Assembly: GCA_963835855.1 (NCBI GenBank)
Contig: CAWIHA010000025.1
Coordinates: forward strand, 1-64,000
Length of the DNA: 64,000 nucleotides
Source of the DNA: CAWIHA01 sp963835855
GTDB lineage: Bacteria; Acidobacteriota; Terriglobia; Bryobacterales; Bryobacteraceae
Direction of reading: 5' to 3'
Shown here: positions 26,101-34,028 of the stretch, in pieces
Layout of the letters: each line of letters begins with the position of its first letter
Position numbering within the stretch: the first letter of the stretch is position 1
The notes under the pieces: generated by a model
The model's database searches: none
What the model saw: the letters and a program-made list of their open reading frames with translations, nothing else
Told to the model about the DNA's origin: nothing
Made by a program: the position numbers and the translations under genes

Positions 26101-28687
26101 TTCCAGCCAGACATTGCAGCTCGCACCTGGCACCTACTCGGTTATTGCAAACCCGGTCAGCGTCGGAGGTAGCAACTACTATCCTACCGTGGCATCCCAA
26201 ACGGCAACGGTTTCAATCTCGACCCCGGCTTCGGTAACCGTCGACTATTCCACCATCATTCCTACTAGCACCAAGGTGCTCGATTCAGCCGGGATGATCA
26301 GCCTTACAGTCTCGCCCGACGGTTCCACGATAACGGTGTCAACCTCCAGTGCCGTGGCGGCTTCGCTGGCTGCAGGTGACGTATTGGCGAGCGCGCCTGC
26401 CCCCGCAGCAGAAAATGGTCTATTGGTGAAGATTCTTAGTGTCAGTACCAGCGGCCAGACCGTCACCGCGAGCGTGCAACAGGCAACCTTGCAAGACGCC
26501 ATCCAACAAGCTACGTTCCAGTTCACCGAAACCCTCGGGCCGGGAAACACGCTGGCATACATCCCCGCGAGTAAAAAAAAGATTTTGTCCAGCCGTACAC
26601 TTGGCCGCCTCCAGCGCGAAGACTATACTTCAGGAGCGGGAGCTTGCGCAGGGAACACCAACACGTTTCAGTTGCCATTCGATGTGCCACTGGCAGGAGG
26701 AGGTGGCGCGAGCCTGACACTAACGGGAGAGGAGGATTTCTGCCCCTCTTTTACCTTTGCTCTTAAAATCAGCGGGTTTCAGCTAGTCTCTATGAACGCT
26801 ACGGTTACTGTGGGTATTCACACGTCCATCGGTCTCCTTGACAGCGTGGAGGAGAGTTTCAACCTTACACATGATTTTCCGCCTCTCAATGCAAACTCCA
26901 CCCTGGTCTTAATCGGCAACGTGCCGATTCTCGTTCAACCGACTCTGACGCCGTTCGTGGGCGTGAGCGGGAACGCGGCAGCAAATGCATATACTGGCAT
27001 TGCAACGGATTCGATCACAACCGTAGGAGTGTGGTACGCAAACGGGACTTGGAGTCCCATAGCCACCAGCGCCTCACCAACAGCCGTGTCAACTGCCACA
27101 TCGGTGGATGGCCAAGTCAGTGCCAAGGCTTTCGCTGGCATACAAGCTGGGGTTCTCCTGAATGGCATCGTGGTTCCCTATCTGAGCAGCGATGGCTACT
27201 TACAGTTCAACTCCAGCCTTACTGGCAATCCCTGTTGGACATTAAATGCTGGGCTGGAGGCCAACGTCGGAGTGAAAGTCACAATTCTGGGCGAGACTTT
27301 GACCAACTATTCGAGCCCGAGCCTGAACCTGTTCTCTGTTCCTGTGTTGCAGGCCACGAACACTTGCTTTGCGCCGGTGCTCACCAGTATCGCGCCGAAT
27401 ACCGCTCCGGTCATGAGCCCGGACCTAACGCTCGCGCTCACCGGCTCCAACTTTGTTCCAGACTCGACGGCCAACTTTAATGGCCAGCCATTGGCAACCA
27501 CTTTCTTGGACCCGAGCGATTTGACGGCGGTCGTTCCCGCCATCGATCTTGCAGTGGCCGGAACTTTCCCGGTCACTGTGAGTAGCCCTGATAACCCCGG
27601 CGGAACGTCGGCCCCCGTCACTTTTACGGTCAGCGATGTGAATGTGACCGTGTCCCTTTCAACAGCCTCGGCCAGTATCCCGGTTGGCATAAGCCAGCTA
27701 TTTACAGCTACCGTCCAGGGCACCTCCAACACTGCGGTCACTTGGAGTGTAAACGGTGTCATCGGGGGGAACTCCACGCTCGGAACCATTACTGAGCAAG
27801 GCTTGTACACCGCGCCCGTCACCGTGCCGAACCCATCGGCAGTAGCCGTCACGGCCGCGAGCCAGGCCTACCCAAGAGCCAGCGCCTCTGCCAGCGTGAC
27901 CGTCCTCACATCTGGCTATACCTTCTTTAACGCTGAAGTCTTCGCGAGTCCGGGTACAACGGACTGCGATTACCCTCCGCCCTGGACCCCAGCCAGCCCA
28001 CCCTGCTTGTCCGCCCTACAGTCGGATTGCTGCGGTACTGCTTTAGATTTGAATGTCGCTACGAACGGCGCTACCTCCGAGGTTCAATTCGACGGCGTAG
28101 TCTTCTCAGTCTCGGCTTCGACAACGACGGCGACCACCGATAACCGAGCCGACGCGGTAGGTTCACGGTCAAACAGTTATGTACTTACCTCGACATCAGT
28201 AGCGGCGGGAACTCCGGTATCGTTAACGGCCCTGCTCCCCAGGTCCGGGACATTGAGCGTGCAAGCATTACAGGTCAATGACACAGTGACGGCTCAGGAG
28301 TCCTTCATGGTCAATTTCGGCCTGAATGGCGTCCTTGTAAATTCTGGAATTAACCAAGGAGAGCGGGTGTTCACTTCTTTGGGTCCCACTTATACGGAGA
28401 GTTCTCTGGCGGATTCAAATGTTTTTACCTTCGGTCTTTCGGGTAATAACCCAGTCCTGTTGTCCGAGCCAAATATCGTCGATACCGATGCGACCCAGAG
28501 CAGCGTTTCAACTACCTTGGGAACCCTAACCGTTAATTTCACGGTCCCCGTAGGGCTTCCCTTCGGACTTGGGGTATATGATCACGTGAACACCCATGGA
28601 GGCGATAGTGGGAACGCAACAAGCACAGGCGTGATTCCTGAGCCACAATTCGTTTTGCCGCCCAACGTCGTTTTGCACAAGTTTTGA
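22985..28687 (+). CDS. Secreted GH18-type chitinase-like protein with BACON and Ig-like domains
   Basis: This frame is open from 22,700. Sequence continuing the previous domain appears from ~22,905, so the piece probably lacks its own start; ATG 22,985 is the first candidate. Domains in order: a GH18 glycosidase region (ALIGYWESY, KKVLLSLGGG, catalytic GFDGIDLDIE near 23,370, MMAWSDTID); two BACON-like domains (~24,040-24,545) that often bind glycans; two tandem ~225-residue repeats; a PEGA-like segment (~26,020-26,250); an unknown beta region; an IPT/TIG domain (~27,370-27,640); an Ig-like domain (~27,640-27,910); and a cysteine-containing C-terminal domain. It would be a secreted or surface polysaccharide-degrading enzyme. 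The DxxDxDxE motif is intact, so activity is possible. From ~26,000 onward the DNA is less GC-rich. Confidence 0.75.
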   Translation: MVPLPSPTAQPLPQSASNGHALIGYWESYLSSSTFYPFFPLREVAPQYDVVMVSFAVPAQGSTSLLEFSPPSEQTTAQFKADVQYLQSLGKKVLLSLGGGSQIVTLNTAADVQNFVSSVAAIVQQYGFDGIDLDIENPSLILDPGDTDFRNPTTPSIVNLIAACRQLRNQFGSNFMLTMVPEVVQVQAGFESYSGTSGSFLPVIYGLKDILSFVDAQDYDTPPLPGLDRNFYIPGTADYHVAMTEMLLAGFPVAHNPNNFFPPLPPEKVAIGAIAGPQVRHFVSMSGLSNTLNYLIKGVPYGGQYVLQNPAGYPNMLGMMAWSDTIDRYMNYQFSNTIGPLLHQMPAVVPHNCTYSLNPTSASLAGNGGAGSISVTAGDGCNWIVQNWTSGADWLTVTSGSAGTGNGAVNYQASANTGNPRSATLTIAGVSFTVNQSCGLLLNAEGASFPAGSGTGTITITTGPACTWTASSALGWVTVTGGASGSGDGTVSYTVAANTDPAARSGTMTIAGLTYTVEQESASAAGLNFAGSMAQIASAGSWDTLITLINAGEAAAEARLNFFSDPAGSPLLLPFAFPQQPALGTILGTTFDSTVFGGTFHANAMLLLDTTGPVDQVGSAQLLTNGAVSGFAVFKATDTGQEAVAPLETGNASSYILAFDNTGGIVTGVAIANVASAAGNVPVVIRDDTGAQIGTGSIPLAAEGHTSFVLTDATKGFPVTAGKRGTVEFDTPAGGQISVLGLRFPPSSVNAFTSVPVLANVTSSGGTMAHLASAGSWKTTITLVNTGTASANAHLHFFGDSGSPLSLPLSFPQSGSPTTASTLDRTLAAGAMLIIESTGPVAQVGSAQLTTDGAVSGFAVFKATDTGQEAVVPLETRNPASFMLAFDNTGGIVTGVAIANVASQAGNVPVVIRDDTGTEIGTGSIALAAEGHKSFVLTDATTGFPVTAGKRGTIEFETPAGGQISVLGLRFPPSNANAFTTIPVMAPCCCSGCVSGGGNGLSPLPPTQGSLVVTITSLPTATSASVTVSGPSGYSTQLTSSQTLQLAPGTYSVIANPVSVGGSNYYPTVASQTATVSISTPASVTVDYSTIIPTSTKVLDSAGMISLTVSPDGSTITVSTSSAVAASLAAGDVLASAPAPAAENGLLVKILSVSTSGQTVTASVQQATLQDAIQQATFQFTETLGPGNTLAYIPASKKKILSSRTLGRLQREDYTSGAGACAGNTNTFQLPFDVPLAGGGGASLTLTGEEDFCPSFTFALKISGFQLVSMNATVTVGIHTSIGLLDSVEESFNLTHDFPPLNANSTLVLIGNVPILVQPTLTPFVGVSGNAAANAYTGIATDSITTVGVWYANGTWSPIATSASPTAVSTATSVDGQVSAKAFAGIQAGVLLNGIVVPYLSSDGYLQFNSSLTGNPCWTLNAGLEANVGVKVTILGETLTNYSSPSLNLFSVPVLQATNTCFAPVLTSIAPNTAPVMSPDLTLALTGSNFVPDSTANFNGQPLATTFLDPSDLTAVVPAIDLAVAGTFPVTVSSPDNPGGTSAPVTFTVSDVNVTVSLSTASASIPVGISQLFTATVQGTSNTAVTWSVNGVIGGNSTLGTITEQGLYTAPVTVPNPSAVAVTAASQAYPRASASASVTVLTSGYTFFNAEVFASPGTTDCDYPPPWTPASPPCLSALQSDCCGTALDLNVATNGATSEVQFDGVVFSVSASTTTATTDNRADAVGSRSNSYVLTSTSVAAGTPVSLTALLPRSGTLSVQALQVNDTVTAQESFMVNFGLNGVLVNSGINQGERVFTSLGPTYTESSLADSNVFTFGLSGNNPVLLSEPNIVDTDATQSSVSTTLGTLTVNFTVPVGLPFGLGVYDHVNTHGGDSGNATSTGVIPEPQFVLPPNVVLHKF
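24581..25947 (+). repeat. Two tandem ~680-bp coding repeats
   Basis: Two consecutive copies of a ~225-residue module within the chitinase-like gene: first about 24,581-25,262, second about 25,285-25,947. Both share MAxxASAGSW, VGSAQL, GAVSGFAVFKATDTGQEAV, FDNTGGIVTGVAIANVAS and GGQISVLGLRFPPS. Long stretches, such as the one around 24,881 and 25,562, are nearly identical at DNA level, indicating a recent duplication or ongoing homogenisation. The module is common in acidobacterial secreted proteins as far as I recall; its role is unknown. Confidence 0.8.
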
Positions 28688-28700
28688 GGATGCCCGTTAA

Positions 28701-28964
28701 ATCGTAGAAAGTAGCTTAGAGGCGTGTGAGCAGTTCACCTTAGGTGACTACATCCTGCGACGTAGACGCGAAGGAGAGACATCAGAGGAGGAGCTCCAGA
28801 CTTTCATTCTCCCCTTCGGAGCGGAGGGGTTTAGGTATGTAGGCAGATTTGACATGCTTGACGGGTTTGCCCGCCGGCTGGGCACCCCGCTCCTGAAAGG
28901 TATCGCGGACTTCGGGTATTCCGAGGGCTGGATGCGGAGCTGCACAGGTCTTTGGCCAGACTGA
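28701..28964 (+). other. Open frame without a start codon in the gap after the chitinase-like gene
   Basis: The 409-base gap 28,688-29,096 holds an 88-codon open stretch beginning just after a TAA. It reads in a protein-like way (GDYILRRRREGETSEEELQT, then GRFDMLDGFARRLGTPLLKG) but has no ATG, GTG or TTG in its first half. The minus strand is also open there (28,748-29,035). I recognise neither. It may be a gene remnant; nothing else is evident in the gap. Confidence 0.2.
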
Positions 28965-29096
28965 CTCATCGCCCCGCATGTTTGCGGTTCAAGACGACGG
29001 TCGCAAGGCAAGTTGGAACCGTACCGGTTGCCCACTGGCGAGGTGATTTTGACGGCGCAGCCGCGGTCTTCACCGGCGCCCGCCGCGCGCTACGCC

Positions 29097-29693
29097 TCAG
29101 AACACGAACGCTAGGCCCGCGCTGACCACCAATTGATGCAGCATGCCGTGGATGTTCGTCTGGCCCAGATTCGGTTTACCCGTCACGTAATCGCGGGCGT
29201 CGAGCCGCACCATAAACATCTCGCTCATCCGCACCTTCACGCCGCCGCCGTAATTGATTCCGAATTTCGTCACGCCGTTGCCCGAAAATGGGGAAGAGCC
29301 GGGCGGATAAAACGAGCTGAAGTGCACGCCGCCCGCGGCGAACGGCCGGATCCGCGAGCCCTCCGGCGTTGCGTAGACAAGGAAGTCGTAGAACCCCTGG
29401 TGCATCGGCAGGCTAATGTCCTGCCCCAGATCCGTCAGCTTGCCATGGTTGTAAGCGTATCCGAACTCGTGCCCGAAGAACTTCCCTTTGTTTAGCGTCA
29501 TCCGGAGCGCCAGGTGAAAATTCGTTTCGTCCTTCAAGTCAACGAGGCCCGTCCCCGCCAGGTTCGAAGTCTGCCCCAGGGTATTATTCCTCAGCATGGA
29601 ATCTCCAATGTTCAGCGATACTTCGCCCAATTGCGCACACGCCGTCACCGCCGAGCCGAGCAGCAGCGCCAGCATGAATAGCGGCCCTTTCAT
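29097..29693 (-). CDS. Outer-membrane beta-barrel protein
   Basis: A 198-residue exported protein. A signal peptide (MKGPLFMLALLLGSAVTACA) precedes alternating beta-strands (HLALRMTLNKGKFFGHEFGY, FGINYGGGVKVRMSEMFMV) and the terminal residue is phenylalanine (SAGLAFVF), the usual outer-membrane barrel ending. It resembles small OmpA/OmpW-like barrels. ATG 29,693 is supported by GGAGG about six bases upstream. It lies 54 bases after lutC on the same strand, so it may be in that operon, but a lactate role is not implied by sequence. Confidence 0.75.
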   Translation of the reverse strand: MKGPLFMLALLLGSAVTACAQLGEVSLNIGDSMLRNNTLGQTSNLAGTGLVDLKDETNFHLALRMTLNKGKFFGHEFGYAYNHGKLTDLGQDISLPMHQGFYDFLVYATPEGSRIRPFAAGGVHFSSFYPPGSSPFSGNGVTKFGINYGGGVKVRMSEMFMVRLDARDYVTGKPNLGQTNIHGMLHQLVVSAGLAFVF

Positions 29694-29747
29694 CGTCCCT
29701 CCTTGCACTTGCCTTCAACCCGCGGACTTAGCACGCTGGTCGAGCCG

Positions 29748-30380
29748 TTAGATCACCACCACGTGAATCTCGCCCGGCCCATGCACGCCGCGCACGAGGA
29801 TCTGCTCGATGTCCGCGCTGCGGCTCGGGCCCGTGATCAGCACCATTGAGCTGCTCCGGTCCGTAGGCCGGGGGGCAACGCTCAACAACTCATCCAAGCC
29901 GGTGAGGATTTTCGGGCGCGGGACAATCGCGATGTGCACGGGAGGAAGCAGCGAAACCATGCGCGCTTCCTCGGCCGAGGAGAACATGACCAGGCTGCCT
30001 GTATCCGCCAGCGCGTAGTCGGCGCTGGTGATGCCAAATTCCGCCTCCGCGCACGCGGCTCGCAGCTCGTCCCGGCCGGTGAAGCCCGAGCGGACGGAGG
30101 CGAGGCTGGTGATTCCGCACTCGCCGAGAAGGGGCGCGTTCGATGCCACCGCCGGCCGACCCGCAATTACCCCTTCGACATAAGCGCAGGCATCGGAGGG
30201 CGAAGCGGCGGCATGAGTCTTCCCCGCCAGCTCTTCGATCGCGCGAAAGAACCTTTCGAGGCGGGCGCCGTAAGCGGCGTCCGGGATCCGAATCCGCACC
30301 GCGGGCGCGGGCGCCGGCGGTTGCCCCACGCTCCGCCCAAGCGCCGCACGCGACTTATACAGGATGTGCTCGCGTGACAT
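29748..30380 (-). CDS. lutC: Lactate utilization protein LutC
   Basis: A 210-residue LUD-domain protein of the LutC/YkgG family, part of the iron-sulfur LutABC complex that oxidises L-lactate to pyruvate. The family signature appears as FGITSADYALADTGSLVMFS, followed by PPVHIAIVPRPKILTGLDEL and the SMVLITGPSRSADIEQILV..GVHGPGEIHVVVI ending (described in two parts). The ATG shares one base with the lutB stop (TGATG), so translation is coupled. Length is normal. Confidence 0.9.
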   Translation of the reverse strand: MSREHILYKSRAALGRSVGQPPAPAPAVRIRIPDAAYGARLERFFRAIEELAGKTHAAASPSDACAYVEGVIAGRPAVASNAPLLGECGITSLASVRSGFTGRDELRAACAEAEFGITSADYALADTGSLVMFSSAEEARMVSLLPPVHIAIVPRPKILTGLDELLSVAPRPTDRSSSMVLITGPSRSADIEQILVRGVHGPGEIHVVVI

Positions 30381-31815
30381 CAGATTGCGTCCGCCTTCCT
30401 GCGTGCGCGCCACATTCGGCGAAAGCTGCGCCGCGGCGGCGGCGCAAGATCGCGCTGGCTCAACCACGCGCGCAACGGCCCACGCTCGATGAACCAGGAC
30501 ATCCGGCGAATCCCCCCGTCCTTCCCATGGGGAAACACCGCCGTTGCCATCGCGCCCAGCATTTCATAAACGCGAGGGTGACGCATGACCCACGCCCATG
30601 CCCGGAACGCGAGCCGTTCCAGCCAGTCCTCACGCCGCTTGGCTTTTGATTCGACAACATCCGCACGCAGCTCGAGCAGCAATCTGGGGAGATCAATCTT
30701 GACCGGACAGACTTCGGCGCACGCCCCGCACAGGCTGGAAGCGAACGGCAGCCAGGGTTCGTGCGTCACGCCCAAGAACTGAGGCGTGAGAACAGCGCCA
30801 ATCGGCCCCGAGTACACCCACGGGTAATTGTGCCCACCCACCTTCCGGTACACCGGGCAGTGATTCAGGCAGGCGCCGCATCGGATGCAATAGAGCGACT
30901 CCCGCTTTTCGCGGTCGGCCAGCAGCCGCGTGCGGCCGTTATCGAGCAGCACGACGTAGAACTCGTCTGGCCCATCGATCTCGCCGGCCCGCCGCGGCCC
31001 GGATAGAAACGACGTGTAAGACCCGAGCGCCTGCCCGGTGGCACTCCGCGCAATCAGCTTCAAAAAGACCGCCAGGTCCTGCGCGCGCGGGATCATCTTC
31101 TCGATGCCGGCGACGGCCACGTGCACCTTGGGCGCCGTGGTCGTTAGCCGTACGTTGCCCTCGTTCTCCAGGATCACCGTTGCGCCGGAATCGGCGACCA
31201 GGAAATTCGCGCCAGATACGCCAATATCGGCAGCCAGGAACTTCTGCCGCAGCACCAGCGCGCGATGTGCACCTGCTTCTCGATGACGGTTTCCTTTTCG
31301 ACGCCCAGCTTCCGGCTGAAGAGCTCCGCCACGTCATAGCGCGTCATGTGCAGCGCCGGCGCCACGATATGATAGGGGCGCTCGTGCGCCAGTTGCATGA
31401 TGTACTCGCCCAGGTCCGTCTCGACGATCTCGAGGCCCTGCTGGCCGAGCCTCTCGTTCAGCTCGACCTCCTCGGTGGTCATCGACTTCGATTTCACGAT
31501 CAGCCGCGCGCCCCGCCTTTTTGCAAGCTCGGCCAGAAAGCTGCTCACCTCGGATGCATTGCGCGCGAAGATGACCTGCCCGCCGTGCGCCGTGACGTTC
31601 GCCTCGAACTGCTCGAGGTAATAGTCAAGGTTCTCGATGGTGTGCTTCTTAATCAGGTGAGCCTGCTCCCGGAGCTCCTGATAATCCGGCAGAACATCCG
31701 GCGCGACGGCCGCCTTCCGGTGCTCCACCGACCGGGCCGTTGCCGAATAGATGGCAAGCTGGAGCTTCGGATTCGCTAACGTCTCGCGGATCTTCTGTTC
31801 TTGACTGTGCCTCAT
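30380..31815 (-). pseudogene. lutB: Lactate utilization protein LutB, one frameshift
   Basis: Two overlapping frames together make a ~475-residue LutB. The first (ATG 31,815) gives MRHSQEQKIRETLANPKLQL through VIEKQVHIAR; near 31,260 homology moves frame and resumes with LRQKFLAADIGVSGANFLVA. The remaining part has both ferredoxin clusters (CIRCGACLNHCP and CGACAEVCPVKID) and the C-terminal DUF3390-like helix region. A single base change would restore the gene. LutB carries the electron-transfer clusters of LutABC, so the complex is lost if the indel is real. As lutA and lutC are intact and conserved, a sequencing error or very recent mutation seems more likely than long decay. Confidence 0.8.
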
Positions 31816-31898
31816 CTGGTCTCTCAAAACCGGGGGCCGGAACCAGATTCCCGCCTTCGGAATCGGCCGTCTCTTCCCGGTTCGCCTTCCCTCTTGCC

Positions 31899-32621
31899 TC
31901 ACCTTTCGGCCAGCACTTCGGCGAGGTGCATCGTCCGCACGGGCAGGCCGGCCCGCGACAGCACACCTTGAATCTGCATCAGGCAACTCGCATCGCCGCC
32001 CACCACGACCTCGGCGCCCGTCTTGAGAATTGAGTCGATCTTCGTGTGCGCCATTCCGCCGGAGACCTCCGGGAATTTCACCGAGAATGTTCCGCCGAAT
32101 CCGCAGCACTCCTCGGCAGCATCCATTTCCCGCAGCGTGAGCCCGCGCACGTTTGCAAGCAGCCGCCGCGGGCCTTCCCGGATGCCCAGCTCGCGAAGGC
32201 CGTGGCAGCTATCGTGGAAAGTGACCACATGTGCAAACCGCGCGCCGACGTCCTCCACCTTCAGCACGTCCGTCACGAATTCGGAGAATTCCTTGAGCCT
32301 CGGCGCGAGCCTGCGCGTCTCCTCCAGCCACTCCGGCTGGCGCTGAAACAGCTCGGCGAAATGCTTTGTCACCATGGAAACGCAGGAGCCCGATGGCGCC
32401 ACAATATAGTCGGCGCCGCGAAACACGCGCAGGAAATGCCGAGCCACGCCGCGCGCCTCATCGCGGTACCCGGTGTTGAAGGCAGGTTGACCGCAGCAGG
32501 TTTGGCCTTCCGGAAAATCGACCTCACACCCCAGCCGCTCGAGCACCTCGGCCATTGCCATGCCGGCTTGGGGATACCACTGGTCGACGATGCACGTTAC
32601 GAATAACGAAACGCGAGGCAT
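31899..32621 (-). CDS. lutA: Lactate utilization protein LutA (CCG-domain oxidoreductase)
   Basis: A 240-residue protein with two cysteine-rich CCG domains. The first has EGQTCCGQPAFNTGY and APSGSCVSM, the second VTFHDSCHGLRELGI and AEECCGFGGTFSVK, then GGDASCLMQIQG. These bind the non-cubane cluster found in HdrB-like subunits. It leads lutA-lutB-lutC. A start at 32,621 has the usual MPRVSLFVTCIVDQWYP. No LldR- or LutR-type regulator gene is adjacent. It is divergent from the aldose epimerase gene, with only 56 bases between the two starts. Confidence 0.9.
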   Translation of the reverse strand: MPRVSLFVTCIVDQWYPQAGMAMAEVLERLGCEVDFPEGQTCCGQPAFNTGYRDEARGVARHFLRVFRGADYIVAPSGSCVSMVTKHFAELFQRQPEWLEETRRLAPRLKEFSEFVTDVLKVEDVGARFAHVVTFHDSCHGLRELGIREGPRRLLANVRGLTLREMDAAEECCGFGGTFSVKFPEVSGGMAHTKIDSILKTGAEVVVGGDASCLMQIQGVLSRAGLPVRTMHLAEVLAER

Positions 32622-32677
32622 GTGATTGCAAGTTTATCAGCTTGGGTCCGCGGGGTGCTGCGCGGCGGCGCGTTACC

Positions 32678-33733
32678 ATGAAGGTGATGGGTTGGAAAAT
32701 CCTGGCCATCCTGTTCGTGGCGTCCGCCTTGACCTCTATGTCCCACGCACAACCTTACTCGGCCACAAAGACCGCGGCCGGTCCAGTCGAAGTGATTCGC
32801 CTCGCCGACGCCGCGCGTGGCATCGAAGTCGCGATCGTACCCTCCATCGGCAACATCGCTTATGAGATGAAGGTGCGCGGCAAGAACATCTTTTGGTTTC
32901 CGTACGACGCGCCGGCGGAACTGAAGGAAAAGCCGGTGTTCGCCGGCAATCTGTTTCTCGCGCCGTGGGCCAACCGCCTCGACGGAGACGCGTTCTGGGC
33001 AAACGGCAGGAAGTACGCGCTGAACCCGGATCTCGGAAACTTGCGGCGCGACGAGCATGGAAAGCCCATCCACGGCCTGCTGTTGTTCTCTTCCGCTTGG
33101 GAGGTTGCCGCCCTGCACGCGGACGATCGCCGCGCCGAAGTCACCAGCCGCCTGGAATTCTGGAAATACCCGGAGCTGATGGCGCAGTTTCCGTTCGCGC
33201 ACGCGATTGAGATGACGTACCGTCTCGAAGACGGCGCACTCGAAGTGATTACGCGGATCGAGAACCATTCCCGAGAGCCGATGCCCCTTGCCGTCGGGTA
33301 TCACCCCTATTTCCGCTTGCACGATTCCCCGCACGATGAATGGAGAGTGCACCTCGCCGCCAAAGCGCGCCTCGTACTGTCCAGCCAATTCATCCCCACC
33401 GGCCAGCGCGAGCCGGTTCAACCGCCCGATCCGGTCCCGCTCGCGGGACGCAGCCTCGATGACGTCTTCACAAACCTGGTGCGCGACTCCTCGGGCCGCT
33501 CCGAGTTTTTCGTCGAGGGCAAGAAAGAAAAGATTTCCGTCATTTACGGGCCGAAGTACAGCGTAGCAGTGATTTACGCACCGGCTGGGCGCGGCTTCAT
33601 CTGCTTCGAGCCCATGTCGGCCATTACCAATGCGTTCAACCTGACGCACGCAGGCCTGTATGACGAGCTCCAATCGATTCCACCGGGCGGCGTCTGGCAG
33701 GAGAGCTACTGGATCCGGCCGTCAGGATTTTAG
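32678..33733 (+). CDS. Secreted aldose 1-epimerase family protein
   Basis: A 351-residue protein with a signal peptide (WKILAILFVASALTSMSHAQ) followed by a galactose mutarotase-like beta-sandwich. Family features are APWANRLDGDAFWANG, the HGKPIHGLLLFSSAWEV histidine, and the AVGYHPYFRLHDS segment with the second catalytic histidine, plus CFEPMSAITNAFNL carrying the acidic residue. It interconverts sugar anomers; an exported form suggests action on sugars released outside or in the periplasm. ATG 32,678 or 32,687 could be the start; neither has a strong ribosome binding site. Confidence 0.8.
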   Translation: MKVMGWKILAILFVASALTSMSHAQPYSATKTAAGPVEVIRLADAARGIEVAIVPSIGNIAYEMKVRGKNIFWFPYDAPAELKEKPVFAGNLFLAPWANRLDGDAFWANGRKYALNPDLGNLRRDEHGKPIHGLLLFSSAWEVAALHADDRRAEVTSRLEFWKYPELMAQFPFAHAIEMTYRLEDGALEVITRIENHSREPMPLAVGYHPYFRLHDSPHDEWRVHLAAKARLVLSSQFIPTGQREPVQPPDPVPLAGRSLDDVFTNLVRDSSGRSEFFVEGKKEKISVIYGPKYSVAVIYAPAGRGFICFEPMSAITNAFNLTHAGLYDELQSIPPGGVWQESYWIRPSGF

Positions 33734-34028
33734 GAGTCTGCCGGAGATGGATATCCTCGCCGAGGCCAGGCCGCTCGTTGGCTTGGGCTCCCCGGCGCCT
33801 CTTCATCGCATCGCAGCTATGCGGCCCGGCTGGCGGCCGATCCGGCAGCCGAACGCTAGCTGGCCCCGCAGGCCTGCCCGATCGCGGAATGCCGGCTTGG
33901 AGCTGGCCGCCGCCCTTCTTATGTACGTCTTCTGGCTCGACATATGAGAACGGTTCCTGCCTCGCAGCCTTTTCGTGTCCCGCTACAATGAAATCAGTCG
34001 CGAGCCATAAGAGGGAGGCTGCGGCGGG

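Noticed and set aside
31240..31280. Programmed ribosomal frameshifting in lutB
   Set aside because: No slippery heptamer followed by an obvious stem-loop is visible at the junction, and LutB is not known to use recoding.
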